Assembly: GCA_033856195.1 (NCBI GenBank)
Contig: JAWVFL010000038.1
Location: forward strand, 1-64,000
DNA from: VRUE01 sp033856195
Lineage (GTDB): Bacteria > Actinomycetota > Thermoleophilia > Solirubrobacterales > 70-9
DNA: 64,000 bases
Direction: 5' to 3'
The translations under genes and the position numbers were made by a program. Of the stretch, positions 42,048 through 49,497 are shown piece after piece. The notes below the pieces were generated by a model, which was not told the DNA's origin, searched no databases, and saw only the letters and a list, made by a program, of their open reading frames with translations. Numbering within the stretch: the stretch's first letter is position 1; each line of letters starts with the position of its first letter.

Positions 42048-42074
42048 GACCCTGAAGGCCCGCCGCTCAGGGTC
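42048..42074. terminator. Hairpin after the PHP gene
   Basis: GACCCTGA (42048-42055) pairs with TCAGGGTC (42067-42074) around an 11-base G+C-rich loop, 48 bp after the PHP stop. It may end the ATP-grasp/PHP transcript before the riboswitch. The T tract is weak. Confidence 0.55.
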
Positions 42075-42119
42075 TAGGTATTGGCACCGATGCGGATTAG
42101 ACACCGGAGCAGACCATCT

Positions 42120-42194
42120 CTACCCAGGCACCCCCGTCGCAAGGCGGGTCCGCAAAGCCACGGGACTCCACCGGAGTTCGCCGGGCTGCCGTAG
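42120..42194 (+). ncRNA. Candidate c-di-GMP-I (GEMM) riboswitch
   Basis: The segment fits the GEMM-I architecture. Closing pairs CTAC/GTAG and GGCA/TGCC frame a CCCGTC-GCAA-GGCGGG stem with a GNRA tetraloop (42132-42147), followed by the near-invariant CCGCAAAGCCACGGG. A GGACTCC/GGAGTT arm and the 3' CGCCGGGCTGCCG follow. It lies 85 bp upstream of the adhesin ATG, in the correct orientation. A small ATCGCT/AGCGAT hairpin (42211-42226) may be part of the expression platform. A covariance-model search would settle it. Confidence 0.78.
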
Positions 42195-42279
42195 GACTGT
42201 CACTACTCCAATCGCTCTTCAGCGATCAGTGGCGGTCAAGGAACGTTGTACCGGCTGCTCCAGATATGGAAGGACATCT

Positions 42280-43467
42280 ATGTCCAGCCCTACCCATCTC
42301 AAGCGCGGGTTCGCGGGGGTCATCCTCGCCGTGTCTCTGGCGCTCGCCATCCCGGCTGTCGTTCAAGCCGCTCCTGTGAACCTTGCCACCGCCAGTCCCT
42401 TCGTTGTCCTTGGCGGCACGACCGTCACCAATGAAGAAACTTCGGTTCTCAACGGCGATCTCGGAGTTTCCCCGGGGACCGCGCTCACCGGCTTCGGCTC
42501 TCCTTCGGTGGTGACCGGAGTCGAACACGCTGCCGACGGCGTCGCCGGCGGAGCGCAAGCCGATCTCACCACTGCCTACAACGTGGCCGCCGAACAGCCG
42601 TCAGAACTCCTGACGGGCAATCTCGGCAACAGAAAACTAGGCCCAGGCGCCTACAGCTATGCCTCGGACGCTCTTCTAACCGGTGCGCTCACTCTTGACG
42701 GCGAAGGCGATCCGGGGGCGGAATTCGTGATCCAGATCGGCTCACAGCTCACCACTGCATCGGGCAGCTCTGTCGTACTCGAAAATGGAGCGTCTCCTTG
42801 CAACGTCTACTGGCAGGTAGGCAGCTCGGCAGTGCTCGGAACCACCACGGCATTCGCGGGCAACTTGATGGCGTTGACCTCCATCTCACTCAACAGCGGA
42901 GTGGTGGTGAATGGCCGCATGCTCGCCCGCAACGGCCAAGTCAGCCTGATCAACGACGTTCTCACCCGGCCCATATGCGGCGCCGGATCGACGACGCCGC
43001 CCGCAGTTGAACCGCCGGGCGGTCCCGGTGGCCCCGGCGCACCGGGGGGTCCCGGCGCAGTGCCCCCGAGCGCTCCCGGAACTACGGGTCCGGCGGCGCC
43101 AGGCGGTGGGTCGGTGGTCAGCCCAAACCGGATTGTCCCGAACAGTCAGAGAGGCCGGAAAGCAACCCGGAACGGCAGGGCTACGGTGCGATCCGCACCG
43201 CGTGAGGCCTGCACGTCTGGATTCCGCGCCACGGTCCGCGGTCACATGATCAAGCGAGCGGCATTCAGCCTGGACGGTACGCCGATCGGCAGCCGGACCA
43301 ACTCGCCGTTTGCGATGTCGGTACGAGCCACTCCCGGCGCGCACCAGGTCAGCGTTCGTGTCACGTTCACGGACGCCACTCAGGCGAAGACGATGACGCT
43401 CCCCTATCGCGCCTGTGCCGCAGCACTGCTGCAGCCCCACCGCGGCCCGTCCCAGTTCACGGGATGA
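42280..43467 (+). CDS. DUF3494 (ice-binding-like) secreted adhesin
   Basis: A 395-residue exported protein. A signal peptide (about 1-31) precedes the DUF3494 beta-helix domain (about 35-235: ASPFVVLGGTTVTNEETSVLNGDLGVSPG, GNLGNRKLGPGAYSY, FVIQIGSQLTTASGSSVVL, VNGRMLARNGQVSLINDVLT). A Pro/Gly-rich linker (about 245-290) and an Ig-like C-terminal domain (about 305-385) follow. DUF3494 domains bind ice or act as adhesins. GGAAGGACA precedes the ATG. It is the first gene of the surface operon under the GEMM element. Confidence 0.9.
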   Translation: MSSPTHLKRGFAGVILAVSLALAIPAVVQAAPVNLATASPFVVLGGTTVTNEETSVLNGDLGVSPGTALTGFGSPSVVTGVEHAADGVAGGAQADLTTAYNVAAEQPSELLTGNLGNRKLGPGAYSYASDALLTGALTLDGEGDPGAEFVIQIGSQLTTASGSSVVLENGASPCNVYWQVGSSAVLGTTTAFAGNLMALTSISLNSGVVVNGRMLARNGQVSLINDVLTRPICGAGSTTPPAVEPPGGPGGPGAPGGPGAVPPSAPGTTGPAAPGGGSVVSPNRIVPNSQRGRKATRNGRATVRSAPREACTSGFRATVRGHMIKRAAFSLDGTPIGSRTNSPFAMSVRATPGAHQVSVRVTFTDATQAKTMTLPYRACAAALLQPHRGPSQFTG

Positions 43468-44213
43468 CCCGCAGGGCTGACAACGACCCAACCCCCTCCG
43501 GCGCTCGCCGGGGGGGTTCGGGGCTGGCCTCGGCGCTGGTCGCGGCAGCACTCGCATGCGGCTTCGTTGCTCCGGCTGCCGCCGCCCCGACGCCCGCGAG
43601 TCAGCCGCTCGTGGTGCTCCTGCACGATCACGTCGCCCGGACCGGGCCAAATGCACATGCGGGCCAGATCGAATCGGTTGCTGCCCGCCGGCCGCTTACC
43701 AGAGCTCGAACCGTGCTCCCAATCCTCGGCCGTGCAAGCAGCCGAAAGAGAGGCTCGTGGCTGCAGGTTCGGCTTCCGGGGCGACCCAACAGTCACAAGG
43801 GCTGGATCTCCACCAACCGGACAAGACTCACCTCCACCGGCTGGCGCATCCTGGTCAAGCTTTCGACCCGGCGCGTCACCGTCTACTACGCCGGTCATGT
43901 CCGGCGCCACTTCCGTGCGGTAGTCGGCAAGCCCTCGACACCCACCCCGCGGGGATCGTTTTTCATCGAAGAGGCCCTCGCTCTTTCTTCTTATGAAGCC
44001 GGCGGGCCGTTCGCGCTGGCCACCAGCGCCAGGTCGAATGTCTTCCAGGAATTCGAGGGGGGACCCGGGCAGATCGGCATTCACGGGAGGAACAACCTCA
44101 CTGGCGCTCTCGGGACAGCAGCTTCACACGGCTGCATTCGGCTCGGCACCCGTGCGATAACTTGGCTGGCGAGACGCATCGGCGCTGGCATTCCACTGAC
44201 CATTACGCGATGA
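43464..44213 (+). CDS. L,D-transpeptidase (YkuD domain), exported
   Basis: A 249-residue protein with an N-terminal signal sequence (about 20-41), an SH3-like stretch (about 45-120), and a YkuD catalytic domain. The catalytic His222-Gly-Cys224 lies in ASHGCIRLG, with IHGRNNLTGALG upstream. Such enzymes form 3-3 crosslinks or attach proteins to peptidoglycan. Its position between two surface-protein genes (ATGA overlaps on both sides) suggests anchoring of these proteins, which is an inference. Confidence 0.9.
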   Translation: MTRRADNDPTPSGARRGGSGLASALVAAALACGFVAPAAAAPTPASQPLVVLLHDHVARTGPNAHAGQIESVAARRPLTRARTVLPILGRASSRKRGSWLQVRLPGRPNSHKGWISTNRTRLTSTGWRILVKLSTRRVTVYYAGHVRRHFRAVVGKPSTPTPRGSFFIEEALALSSYEAGGPFALATSARSNVFQEFEGGPGQIGIHGRNNLTGALGTAASHGCIRLGTRAITWLARRIGAGIPLTITR

Positions 44214-44224
44214 GGAGCCAGACC

Positions 44225-45502
44225 ATGCGCGCGAGATATCGGACCATCCTGCTCTTTGCGGTAGGCGCGCTTGCTGTTCTGTGCCCTACCGCGATCGCTA
44301 CGGCGGCGTGTCCTCTGCACCCCCTTCCGCCCTGCGGCTCAGCTGGGTTCACCGGCAGGGTTGGAACTTCTTCTCGCTGCGGGCACCGACCACCATCGAT
44401 ATGTCACACCCATCGAGGCCCACGAGGGGAACAGGGAACTGCCGGCGAGACTGGCTCTGCCGGTAAACCCGGGGCAGCGGGAGCCACGGGCGCGAATGGT
44501 GCTCCCGGTCCCCAGGGACCGGGAGGCACTCCCGGCGCTGCCGGCAGCCCCGGCAGTGACGGTGCCGCGGGCACCACCGGGCCGCCGGGCACGGCGGGCC
44601 CTGAGGGCTTGCAAGGCGTCCAGGGCGAAACCGGTGCCCCCGGTGCCTCCGGACCGACTGGGGACACGGGCGCGGCGGGCGCAGAAGGGTCCGCGGGGTC
44701 GACGGGAGCGACGGGTTTGCAAGGAGAAGCGGGAGCAACTGGCAGCGCCGGTGTGGCGGGCGCCAATGGAGAAGTCGGCGAAGCGGGAGCCACGGGGCCC
44801 CAGGGCGAAATCGGGGCTACCGGTTCCGAGGGTTCTCAGGGGCTGCAAGGAGTCCAGGGCGAAGTCGGCGCCCCAGGGGAAACAGGAGCCACCGGGTCCC
44901 AAGGAGAAGCCGGCGCGAACGGGGCTCCAGGTGCTCAGGGTGAAGTAGGTCTTCCGGGAGAAATCGGAGCCAGCGGCTCAGAAGGCCCCGCCGGGACTCC
45001 AGGATCGCCCGGCGAAGCTGGCCAGCAGGGAGCCTCTGGCGCCGAAGGCCCACAAGGGCCGCCCGGCACGCCAAGCCCCGCCGGCGCGAGCGGGCTCTCG
45101 CAATACGCATACATCTACAACTTGGGCGGAGAGACCGTCCCGCTTGAGGCCGACGTCACCTTCGACTCCAACGGCGTCTTGACGCCTGGCATTACCCACG
45201 CGCCCGGTGCTGCCGGGGTCACGCTCACGACCGCCGGCACCTACGAGGTCACCTTCTCGGTGTCTGGCACCGAGCCCAGCCAGATGGCGCTGTTCGTCAA
45301 CGGTGCCCTGGTGCCGGGAACGGTCTACGGCTCGGGCGCCGGCACCCAGCAGAACACGGGGCAGGCGATATTCGTCGCTCCCGCGGGCGCCGTGCTCACT
45401 GTCAGGAACCACACCTCGAGCGCCGCGGTCGGCCTCGCGACGCCGATCGGAGGGACGCAGCCGAGCTCGAATGCTTCTGTGGTCGTCGAGAAGGTCGCCT
45501 GA
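44225..45502 (+). CDS. Collagen-like surface protein with BclA-type C-terminal domain
   Basis: A 425-residue protein. A signal peptide (about 1-29) and a short Cys-rich segment precede about 75 uninterrupted Gly-x-y triplets (about 65-290, rich in GAT, GET and GPQG). The C-terminal domain (about 295-425) resembles the TNF-like jelly roll of Bacillus BclA, which trimerises collagen stalks. It is likely a surface filament. GAGGAG is 8 bp before the ATG at 44225; an ATG at 44210 overlapping the previous stop is an alternative. Confidence 0.88.
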   Translation: MRARYRTILLFAVGALAVLCPTAIATAACPLHPLPPCGSAGFTGRVGTSSRCGHRPPSICHTHRGPRGEQGTAGETGSAGKPGAAGATGANGAPGPQGPGGTPGAAGSPGSDGAAGTTGPPGTAGPEGLQGVQGETGAPGASGPTGDTGAAGAEGSAGSTGATGLQGEAGATGSAGVAGANGEVGEAGATGPQGEIGATGSEGSQGLQGVQGEVGAPGETGATGSQGEAGANGAPGAQGEVGLPGEIGASGSEGPAGTPGSPGEAGQQGASGAEGPQGPPGTPSPAGASGLSQYAYIYNLGGETVPLEADVTFDSNGVLTPGITHAPGAAGVTLTTAGTYEVTFSVSGTEPSQMALFVNGALVPGTVYGSGAGTQQNTGQAIFVAPAGAVLTVRNHTSSAAVGLATPIGGTQPSSNASVVVEKVA

Positions 45503-45807
45503 TGCCACCGTCTGGGCGGCATCTCCGGGCCTTGGTTTTGGCCGTCGCCGTGGGGGCCAGCCTGGTACTCGCGGCGTGCGGTTCCTCGGAGTCGATCGCC
45601 ACTCTCAACACGGAGAAGATCGAGCGAGCGATTGCGCAGAGCAGCTTGGTTCAGCGCGGGCAGCGTGCCCGCGTGAGCTGCCCGTCGGCGGTTCCCCAGA
45701 TGAAGGGGTTGAAGTTCTCCTGCCGGGCTGTCGTCGGGTCGGTCAGCACGCGATTCGTCGTCGTCGAGCAGGATGGATCCGGGCACGTCCGCTACGAAGC
45801 GCCTTGA
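45502..45807 (+). CDS. DUF4333 lipoprotein
   Basis: A 101-residue lipoprotein with a hydrophobic signal ending LVLAAC (Cys25). It has a DUF4333-like domain with a pair of cysteines (VSCPSAVPQMKGLKFSC) that probably form a disulfide. DUF4333 is common in actinobacterial exported proteins; function unknown. It follows the collagen-like gene with a TGATG junction and is the last gene before the tRNA-Thr attachment site. Confidence 0.82.
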   Translation: MPPSGRHLRALVLAVAVGASLVLAACGSSESIATLNTEKIERAIAQSSLVQRGQRARVSCPSAVPQMKGLKFSCRAVVGSVSTRFVVVEQDGSGHVRYEAP

Positions 45808-45891
45808 AAATGTTCGGATTCTGTTCGGAGTTTGGCGCGTGTACCGCTTCAGTTTTGTTCGGATTTGCGCCGAGACCGCTCTGGAATGGGA

Positions 45892-45964
45892 AGCCGACGC
45901 CCGGATTTGAACCGGGGACCCCTTCATTACGAGTGAAGTGCTCTACCAACTGAGCTACGTCGGC
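45892..45964 (-). tRNA. tRNA-Thr (CGT)
   Basis: A complete 73-nt cloverleaf: acceptor GCCGACG/CGTCGGC, D arm GCTCAGTTGGTAGAGC, anticodon arm CTTCA-CTCGTAA-TGAAG giving anticodon CGT (threonine), and T arm CCCGG-TTCAAAT-CCGGG. CCA is not encoded. A TACAAT -10-like box lies upstream at 45981-45976. Its 3' 42 bp are duplicated at 37032-37073, marking it as an integration target. Confidence 0.95.
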
Positions 45965-46154
45965 GGGACCGGTCCATTGTAGGAGTGGGGGCTGGCACAG
46001 GGCTCCGTCACGGGCGGTCTCGATGATGGGAAGCTCGCTTCGACCGCTTCGAAGCGCGGTTCGACGGTCACCAGCGTGCAACCCTGCAGATGAGCGCTGT
46101 TTTCATCGTCGCCTCTGATCGGTTTCATTGCTACGCAGGTCTAGCTCGGGATGT

Positions 46155-46557
46155 CTAGCCCCGCTTGGCGACGAACGAGATCGAACCGTCTGGGGCGGCG
46201 CAGCTCACTGCGAGACCGCGATCGGTCGCCACGCCGAGGCAGCGGTAGTCCTCGACCGAGCAAGCCGTTCGCGAGGAACCGGCCTGGGCCTCGCAGGCCT
46301 TCTGTTGCCCCAGGAGGCGACGATTCCGCGAGCTACCGCGCATCCGGCTCCGCTTGCGCGGACCTGGCGGACGCCGGCGACCGTACCCGCACAGGTCTCA
46401 GCGGTCGCCCCCGGGGGGCGGTGGACGTCGGCGCCGAATCCGCCCGGCCCGACATGCTCTCCGGTGTCTCATCCGAGGAGCCGCAGCCGGCCAACACGAC
46501 CGCTAGGGCGACGCCAACCAGCGCTAAGAGCGCCAGAAGGTGGCGGGCCTGCCCCAT
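46155..46557 (-). pseudogene. Frameshifted exported lipoprotein gene
   Basis: The reading frame starts with a good lipoprotein signal (ATG 46557; LALVGVALAVVLAGC). Similarity to a typical Cys-rich exported domain then moves through two other frames: ETCAGTVAGVRQVRASGAGC in one, and YRCLGVATDRGLAVSC followed by FVAKRG and a stop at 46155 in another. The switches fall at a CCCCCC run (about 46412) and a GGGG run (about 46311), each explained by one missing base. It is either a decayed gene or a homopolymer sequencing error. Confidence 0.6.
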
Positions 46558-46572
46558 CGCCCGCCACCCTAT

Positions 46573-47679
46573 CTATCGCGGCGCTGCTCCTTGAAGCTCT
46601 TTGCCGGAAGAGGGCTGCATTCCGCCGCAGACCGGACAACTCGGCTCCGGTACCACCGGCTCTCGGTCGACCGCCATCGTGCGCAGGTCGTAGATGTGGC
46701 CGACGCCCAGGGTCGAGGGCCTGGCCAGCCCGGTGAGGTGGTGCAGGATGTCGAGGCCGATCTGGCCCCCGATCAGCCCGCAAGCTGGGCCCAGCGTCGC
46801 TGCCGGTGAGCCTTTTCCACGCTGTTGTCCCACCGCGATGTCGTAGAGCGGGAAGGCGCGGCGGTAGCCGATCTCCTGACAGGCGAAGCAGCCGGTCACG
46901 CCAGGCACGTAGAGCGGGCCAACCCGCGCCACCGGCGGGAAGTGACTCATCGCGATGAAGGGAATGCGGGCTCCGAAGCAGGCCGCATTGATCCAGCGCT
47001 CGATGTCGTGCGCTGGCCAGTCGCAGGCGTCGATCACGAGGTCGTAGCCGGCGATCGCCTCCGCGACCGCCGCTTCGCTGTCGAGCCGCTGCACGCGCGG
47101 CTCGATTCGCATCGCCGTGTTGAAGCCACTCAAACGCTCCGCCGCGGCCTCGGCCTTGAAGCGACCGATGTCGGTCTCGGAATAGAGCACCTGGCGGTTG
47201 AGGTTGCTCAACTCGACCCGGTCGAAGTCGAGCAGCAGCAGCTCGCCGATGCCGCAGCAGGCGAGGTTCAGCGCCGACCAGCCACCGAGGCCGCCGACCC
47301 CGAGCACCGCGATCCGCGCCTTTTCCAGTCGCTCCTGGCATTCCGAAGCGCTGGGCCCGGTCGTGATGTCGCTGAAATACCGCAGCTGGCGGTCGAAACG
47401 CTCGATCACCGGGCCGTCGATCCGATCGTCGTCGGCGCCGTCCTCGACGACGCCAAGCTCCTCGAACTGGCCAAGCAGGTCGCTGACCTCATCGGCGCCG
47501 AACTCCTCGATCAGCTCTTCTTCCGTCCGCGTCCCGTCGAGGGCGCGAAGCAGGCGCCTCCCATCCGGATCGGGATCCTCGATGTGAATGTCGGCCCCGG
47601 CACTCGGCCGGAGCAGGTAGAGGTCGCCGTTGGGGGCTTCCATCTGCTGCGTGGTGCGCTTCAGTCGTGGTCGTTGCAC
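46573..47679 (-). CDS. ThiF/MoeB-family E1-like enzyme with PqqD-like N-terminal domain
   Basis: A 368-residue protein. Residues about 5-82 look like a PqqD-type winged-helix (RRE) domain: GDLYLLRPSAGADIHIEDPD, then LLRALDGTRTEEELIEEF and LLGQFEELGVVED. Residues about 93-330 are a ThiF adenylation domain with GVGGLG (127-132), DFDRVELSNLNRQ, CFACQE (Cys264/267) and the zinc partner CPVC (Cys348/351). This arrangement occurs in RiPP maturation enzymes such as MccB-like proteins. No precursor peptide was seen nearby. The GTG at 47679 follows GGAGG. Confidence 0.85.
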   Translation of the reverse strand: MQRPRLKRTTQQMEAPNGDLYLLRPSAGADIHIEDPDPDGRRLLRALDGTRTEEELIEEFGADEVSDLLGQFEELGVVEDGADDDRIDGPVIERFDRQLRYFSDITTGPSASECQERLEKARIAVLGVGGLGGWSALNLACCGIGELLLLDFDRVELSNLNRQVLYSETDIGRFKAEAAAERLSGFNTAMRIEPRVQRLDSEAAVAEAIAGYDLVIDACDWPAHDIERWINAACFGARIPFIAMSHFPPVARVGPLYVPGVTGCFACQEIGYRRAFPLYDIAVGQQRGKGSPAATLGPACGLIGGQIGLDILHHLTGLARPSTLGVGHIYDLRTMAVDREPVVPEPSCPVCGGMQPSSGKELQGAAPR

Positions 47680-47729
47680 GCTGCCCACCTCCTCTGGGTA
47701 CGCTTGAGACCTGTCAATTGCTCAAATTA

Positions 47730-47749
47730 GTTTCAATTAATCTTGAAAC
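47730..47749. promoter_or_regulatory. Palindrome between thiF-like and winged-helix genes
   Basis: GTTTCAA (47730-47736) and TTGAAAC (47743-47749) are exact complements spaced by 6 bp, in an A+T-rich 60-bp block that is otherwise unusual here. It could be the operator of the adjacent winged-helix regulator, covering both divergent promoters. Confidence 0.55.
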
Positions 47750-47821
47750 GCCGTAATTAAGCCGCAGTTGCGGTACGAGCAGCGATCTATCGTGGTGCCG
47801 CCAACTACCGCCAGGAGGGCC

Positions 47822-48493
47822 ATGAAAGGCAAGTCGATGCAGGAGCTGAGCGAATGGGATGAGCTGAAGACCTTCTTCGACCGGCGGCTGATCAAAGCGC
47901 TGGGCCACCCGGTGCGGGAGCACATCCTCGCCGTGCTCAACGAACGGGTCGCGAGCGCAAGCGAAATCGGCGAGGAACTCGGAGCCGACGTTAGCTCCTT
48001 CTACCACCACATCGAGGAGCTCGAGAAACTCGATTGCATCGAGCGAGTTGAGACGAGGAAGCGGCGCGGAGCGAACGAGCACTTCTTCCGGGCGAAGAGG
48101 ACTGTTTTCTTCGATAACGCGGCATGGCGACGGCTCCCGGCGTCACTGAAGGAAGACCTGAGGACCACGTTTGTGCAGGCGATGTTCGACCACGCAACGA
48201 CTGCGCTGGAGAGGGGGCCTCTTAGTCGGCATGGCGACGAGCATGTGAGCTGGACTCCCACAGATCTAGATGAGGCTGGCTGGGACGACGTCACCAACCT
48301 GATGGATCAAACCTTGGCCCGCCTGGCCGCAATTCAAAGGGAGAGTTCTGGGCGCCTCGCATCGAATGGTGGAAAGCGCCTGTCTGCGGCCGTGGGGATT
48401 CTTGCCTTTGAGACGAATGTCAGCGCCGGCGAGAGCTCGGCGAGGACAGCTCGCCTGCCCGAGCAAATACAGCGTCAAGCATCGGCTCAGTGA
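47822..48493 (+). CDS. ArsR-like winged-helix regulator (paralog 1)
   Basis: A 223-residue protein. The winged helix (about 18-90) reads LIKALGHPVREHILAVLNERVASASEIGEEL, then a recognition helix VSSFYHHIEELEKLDCIERVE. The C-terminal half (about 100-190) is helical, with HVSWTPTDLDEAGWDDVTNLMDQTLARLAAIQ, which is also conserved in the paralog at 49498. The ligand is unknown. AGGAGGGCC precedes the ATG. Its last 74 bp overlap the convergent uracil-DNA glycosylase gene. Confidence 0.85.
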   Translation: MKGKSMQELSEWDELKTFFDRRLIKALGHPVREHILAVLNERVASASEIGEELGADVSSFYHHIEELEKLDCIERVETRKRRGANEHFFRAKRTVFFDNAAWRRLPASLKEDLRTTFVQAMFDHATTALERGPLSRHGDEHVSWTPTDLDEAGWDDVTNLMDQTLARLAAIQRESSGRLASNGGKRLSAAVGILAFETNVSAGESSARTARLPEQIQRQASAQ

Positions 48494-49142
48494 GCCGGCC
48501 TGTAAAGGTGTTCTGCTGGCTGGGGTGATAGCAGCCGAGCAGCGTCATGTCGCCGACTGCAGCCTCAGCGCCGTGGCCGAAACGCGGCCTTGGTCGGGGC
48601 GCCTCTTCACCGAGAGCTCGGAGTGCCCGAAGCGCGCCGTCCCACGCAAAACCCCCAAGAGCGACGATCGTGCTGCAGTTGTCTAGAAGCGTCAGCTCGC
48701 GCTCGAGATAGGGCAGACACCGGTCCCGCTCGGCGGGAGCGGGACGGTTTGCGGGCGGTGCGCAGCGCACGACTGCGGTGACGTAGACGCCCTCGAGGCG
48801 CAGGCCGTCGTTTCGGTGTTCGCTAGACGGGTGGTTGGCGTAGCCAGCGCGATGCAGCGCCGCGTAAAGCCAATCTCCCGAGCGATCGCCCGTGAACATG
48901 CGGCCGGTGCGGTTAGCACCGTGAGCAGCCGGAGCGAGGCCGACGATTGCCACTCGCGCTGTCGGATCGCCGAACCCATCGAGCGGGCGCGCCCAGTAGT
49001 TCTCGCCCCGATATCGGCGGGGAGGATCGTTGGCGCGCTCCTCACGCCACTCGACGAGTCGTGGACACAGCTTGCAGCAATGGATCTCGGACGCGAGCTT
49101 GGAAAGGGCTTCCGTGTGGTCTTCGGGGGCCCGCTTGGCCAT
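48420..49142 (-). CDS. Uracil-DNA glycosylase, family 5 (UdgB-like)
   Basis: A 240-residue iron-sulfur glycosylase that removes uracil and related lesions from DNA. Motif A GLAPAAHGANRTGRMFTGD is the family 5 form, which lacks the polar catalytic residue of family 1. CCKLCPRL near the start plus a later Cys pair ligate the 4Fe-4S cluster, and GCYHPSQQNTFTGRL is the second motif. The ATG at 49142 gives the usual length. It overlaps the regulator gene tail to tail. Confidence 0.9.
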   Translation of the reverse strand: MAKRAPEDHTEALSKLASEIHCCKLCPRLVEWREERANDPPRRYRGENYWARPLDGFGDPTARVAIVGLAPAAHGANRTGRMFTGDRSGDWLYAALHRAGYANHPSSEHRNDGLRLEGVYVTAVVRCAPPANRPAPAERDRCLPYLERELTLLDNCSTIVALGGFAWDGALRALRALGEEAPRPRPRFGHGAEAAVGDMTLLGCYHPSQQNTFTGRLTEPMLDAVFARAGELSSPSSRRR

Positions 49143-49497
49143 CGAGGCTGAATCATGGCGACCATGTGCTGCAGGCGGCGGATCGATCCTTTGAGCCTCA
49201 AGAATCGATCCGCCTGCATGCAGCACAGATCTAGCGTGTCTTGTTGATCGAAAGCAGCGGAACGACCTGCTCGGTTTTGCCCATCTTCACCCTGCCTCAC
49301 CCCCTTCGCAATCGTCAGCTCTTGCGGTTGGGGGTCGCGACCCATCCCGTACAGCGCTTTAGACCAATCGAATGCTGGAAAAAGTTCCAGTATTAAATTA
49401 CGCGCCTGCAAGATGGTCACTTCGGTTTGCAAAGTTGCCTTTACGTTCAATACAATGGAGTGGTTCAAGCCAGCAACAACGAACCAGAGGAGTCGCT
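49143..49497. other. 355-bp gap with hairpin and regulator promoter
   Basis: No gene is supported. A long imperfect inverted repeat (49165-49217, core GGCGGATCGAT/ATCGATCCGCC) lies just upstream of the glycosylase ATG. Nearer the next gene, CTGGAA-AAAG-TTCCAG (49375-49390) is a perfect palindrome and TACAAT (49452-49457) a possible -10 box, so this side probably holds the promoter and operator of paralog 2. Confidence 0.55.

Noticed and set aside
37074..45891. Integrase or phage genes in the candidate island
   Set aside because: None of the frames between the tRNA-Thr copies shows tyrosine recombinase, excisionase, capsid or terminase features.
46128..46736. A 202-codon plus-strand frame
   Set aside because: It is antisense to the broken lipoprotein gene and the thiF-like gene and is Pro/Arg/Ser-rich without any motif.
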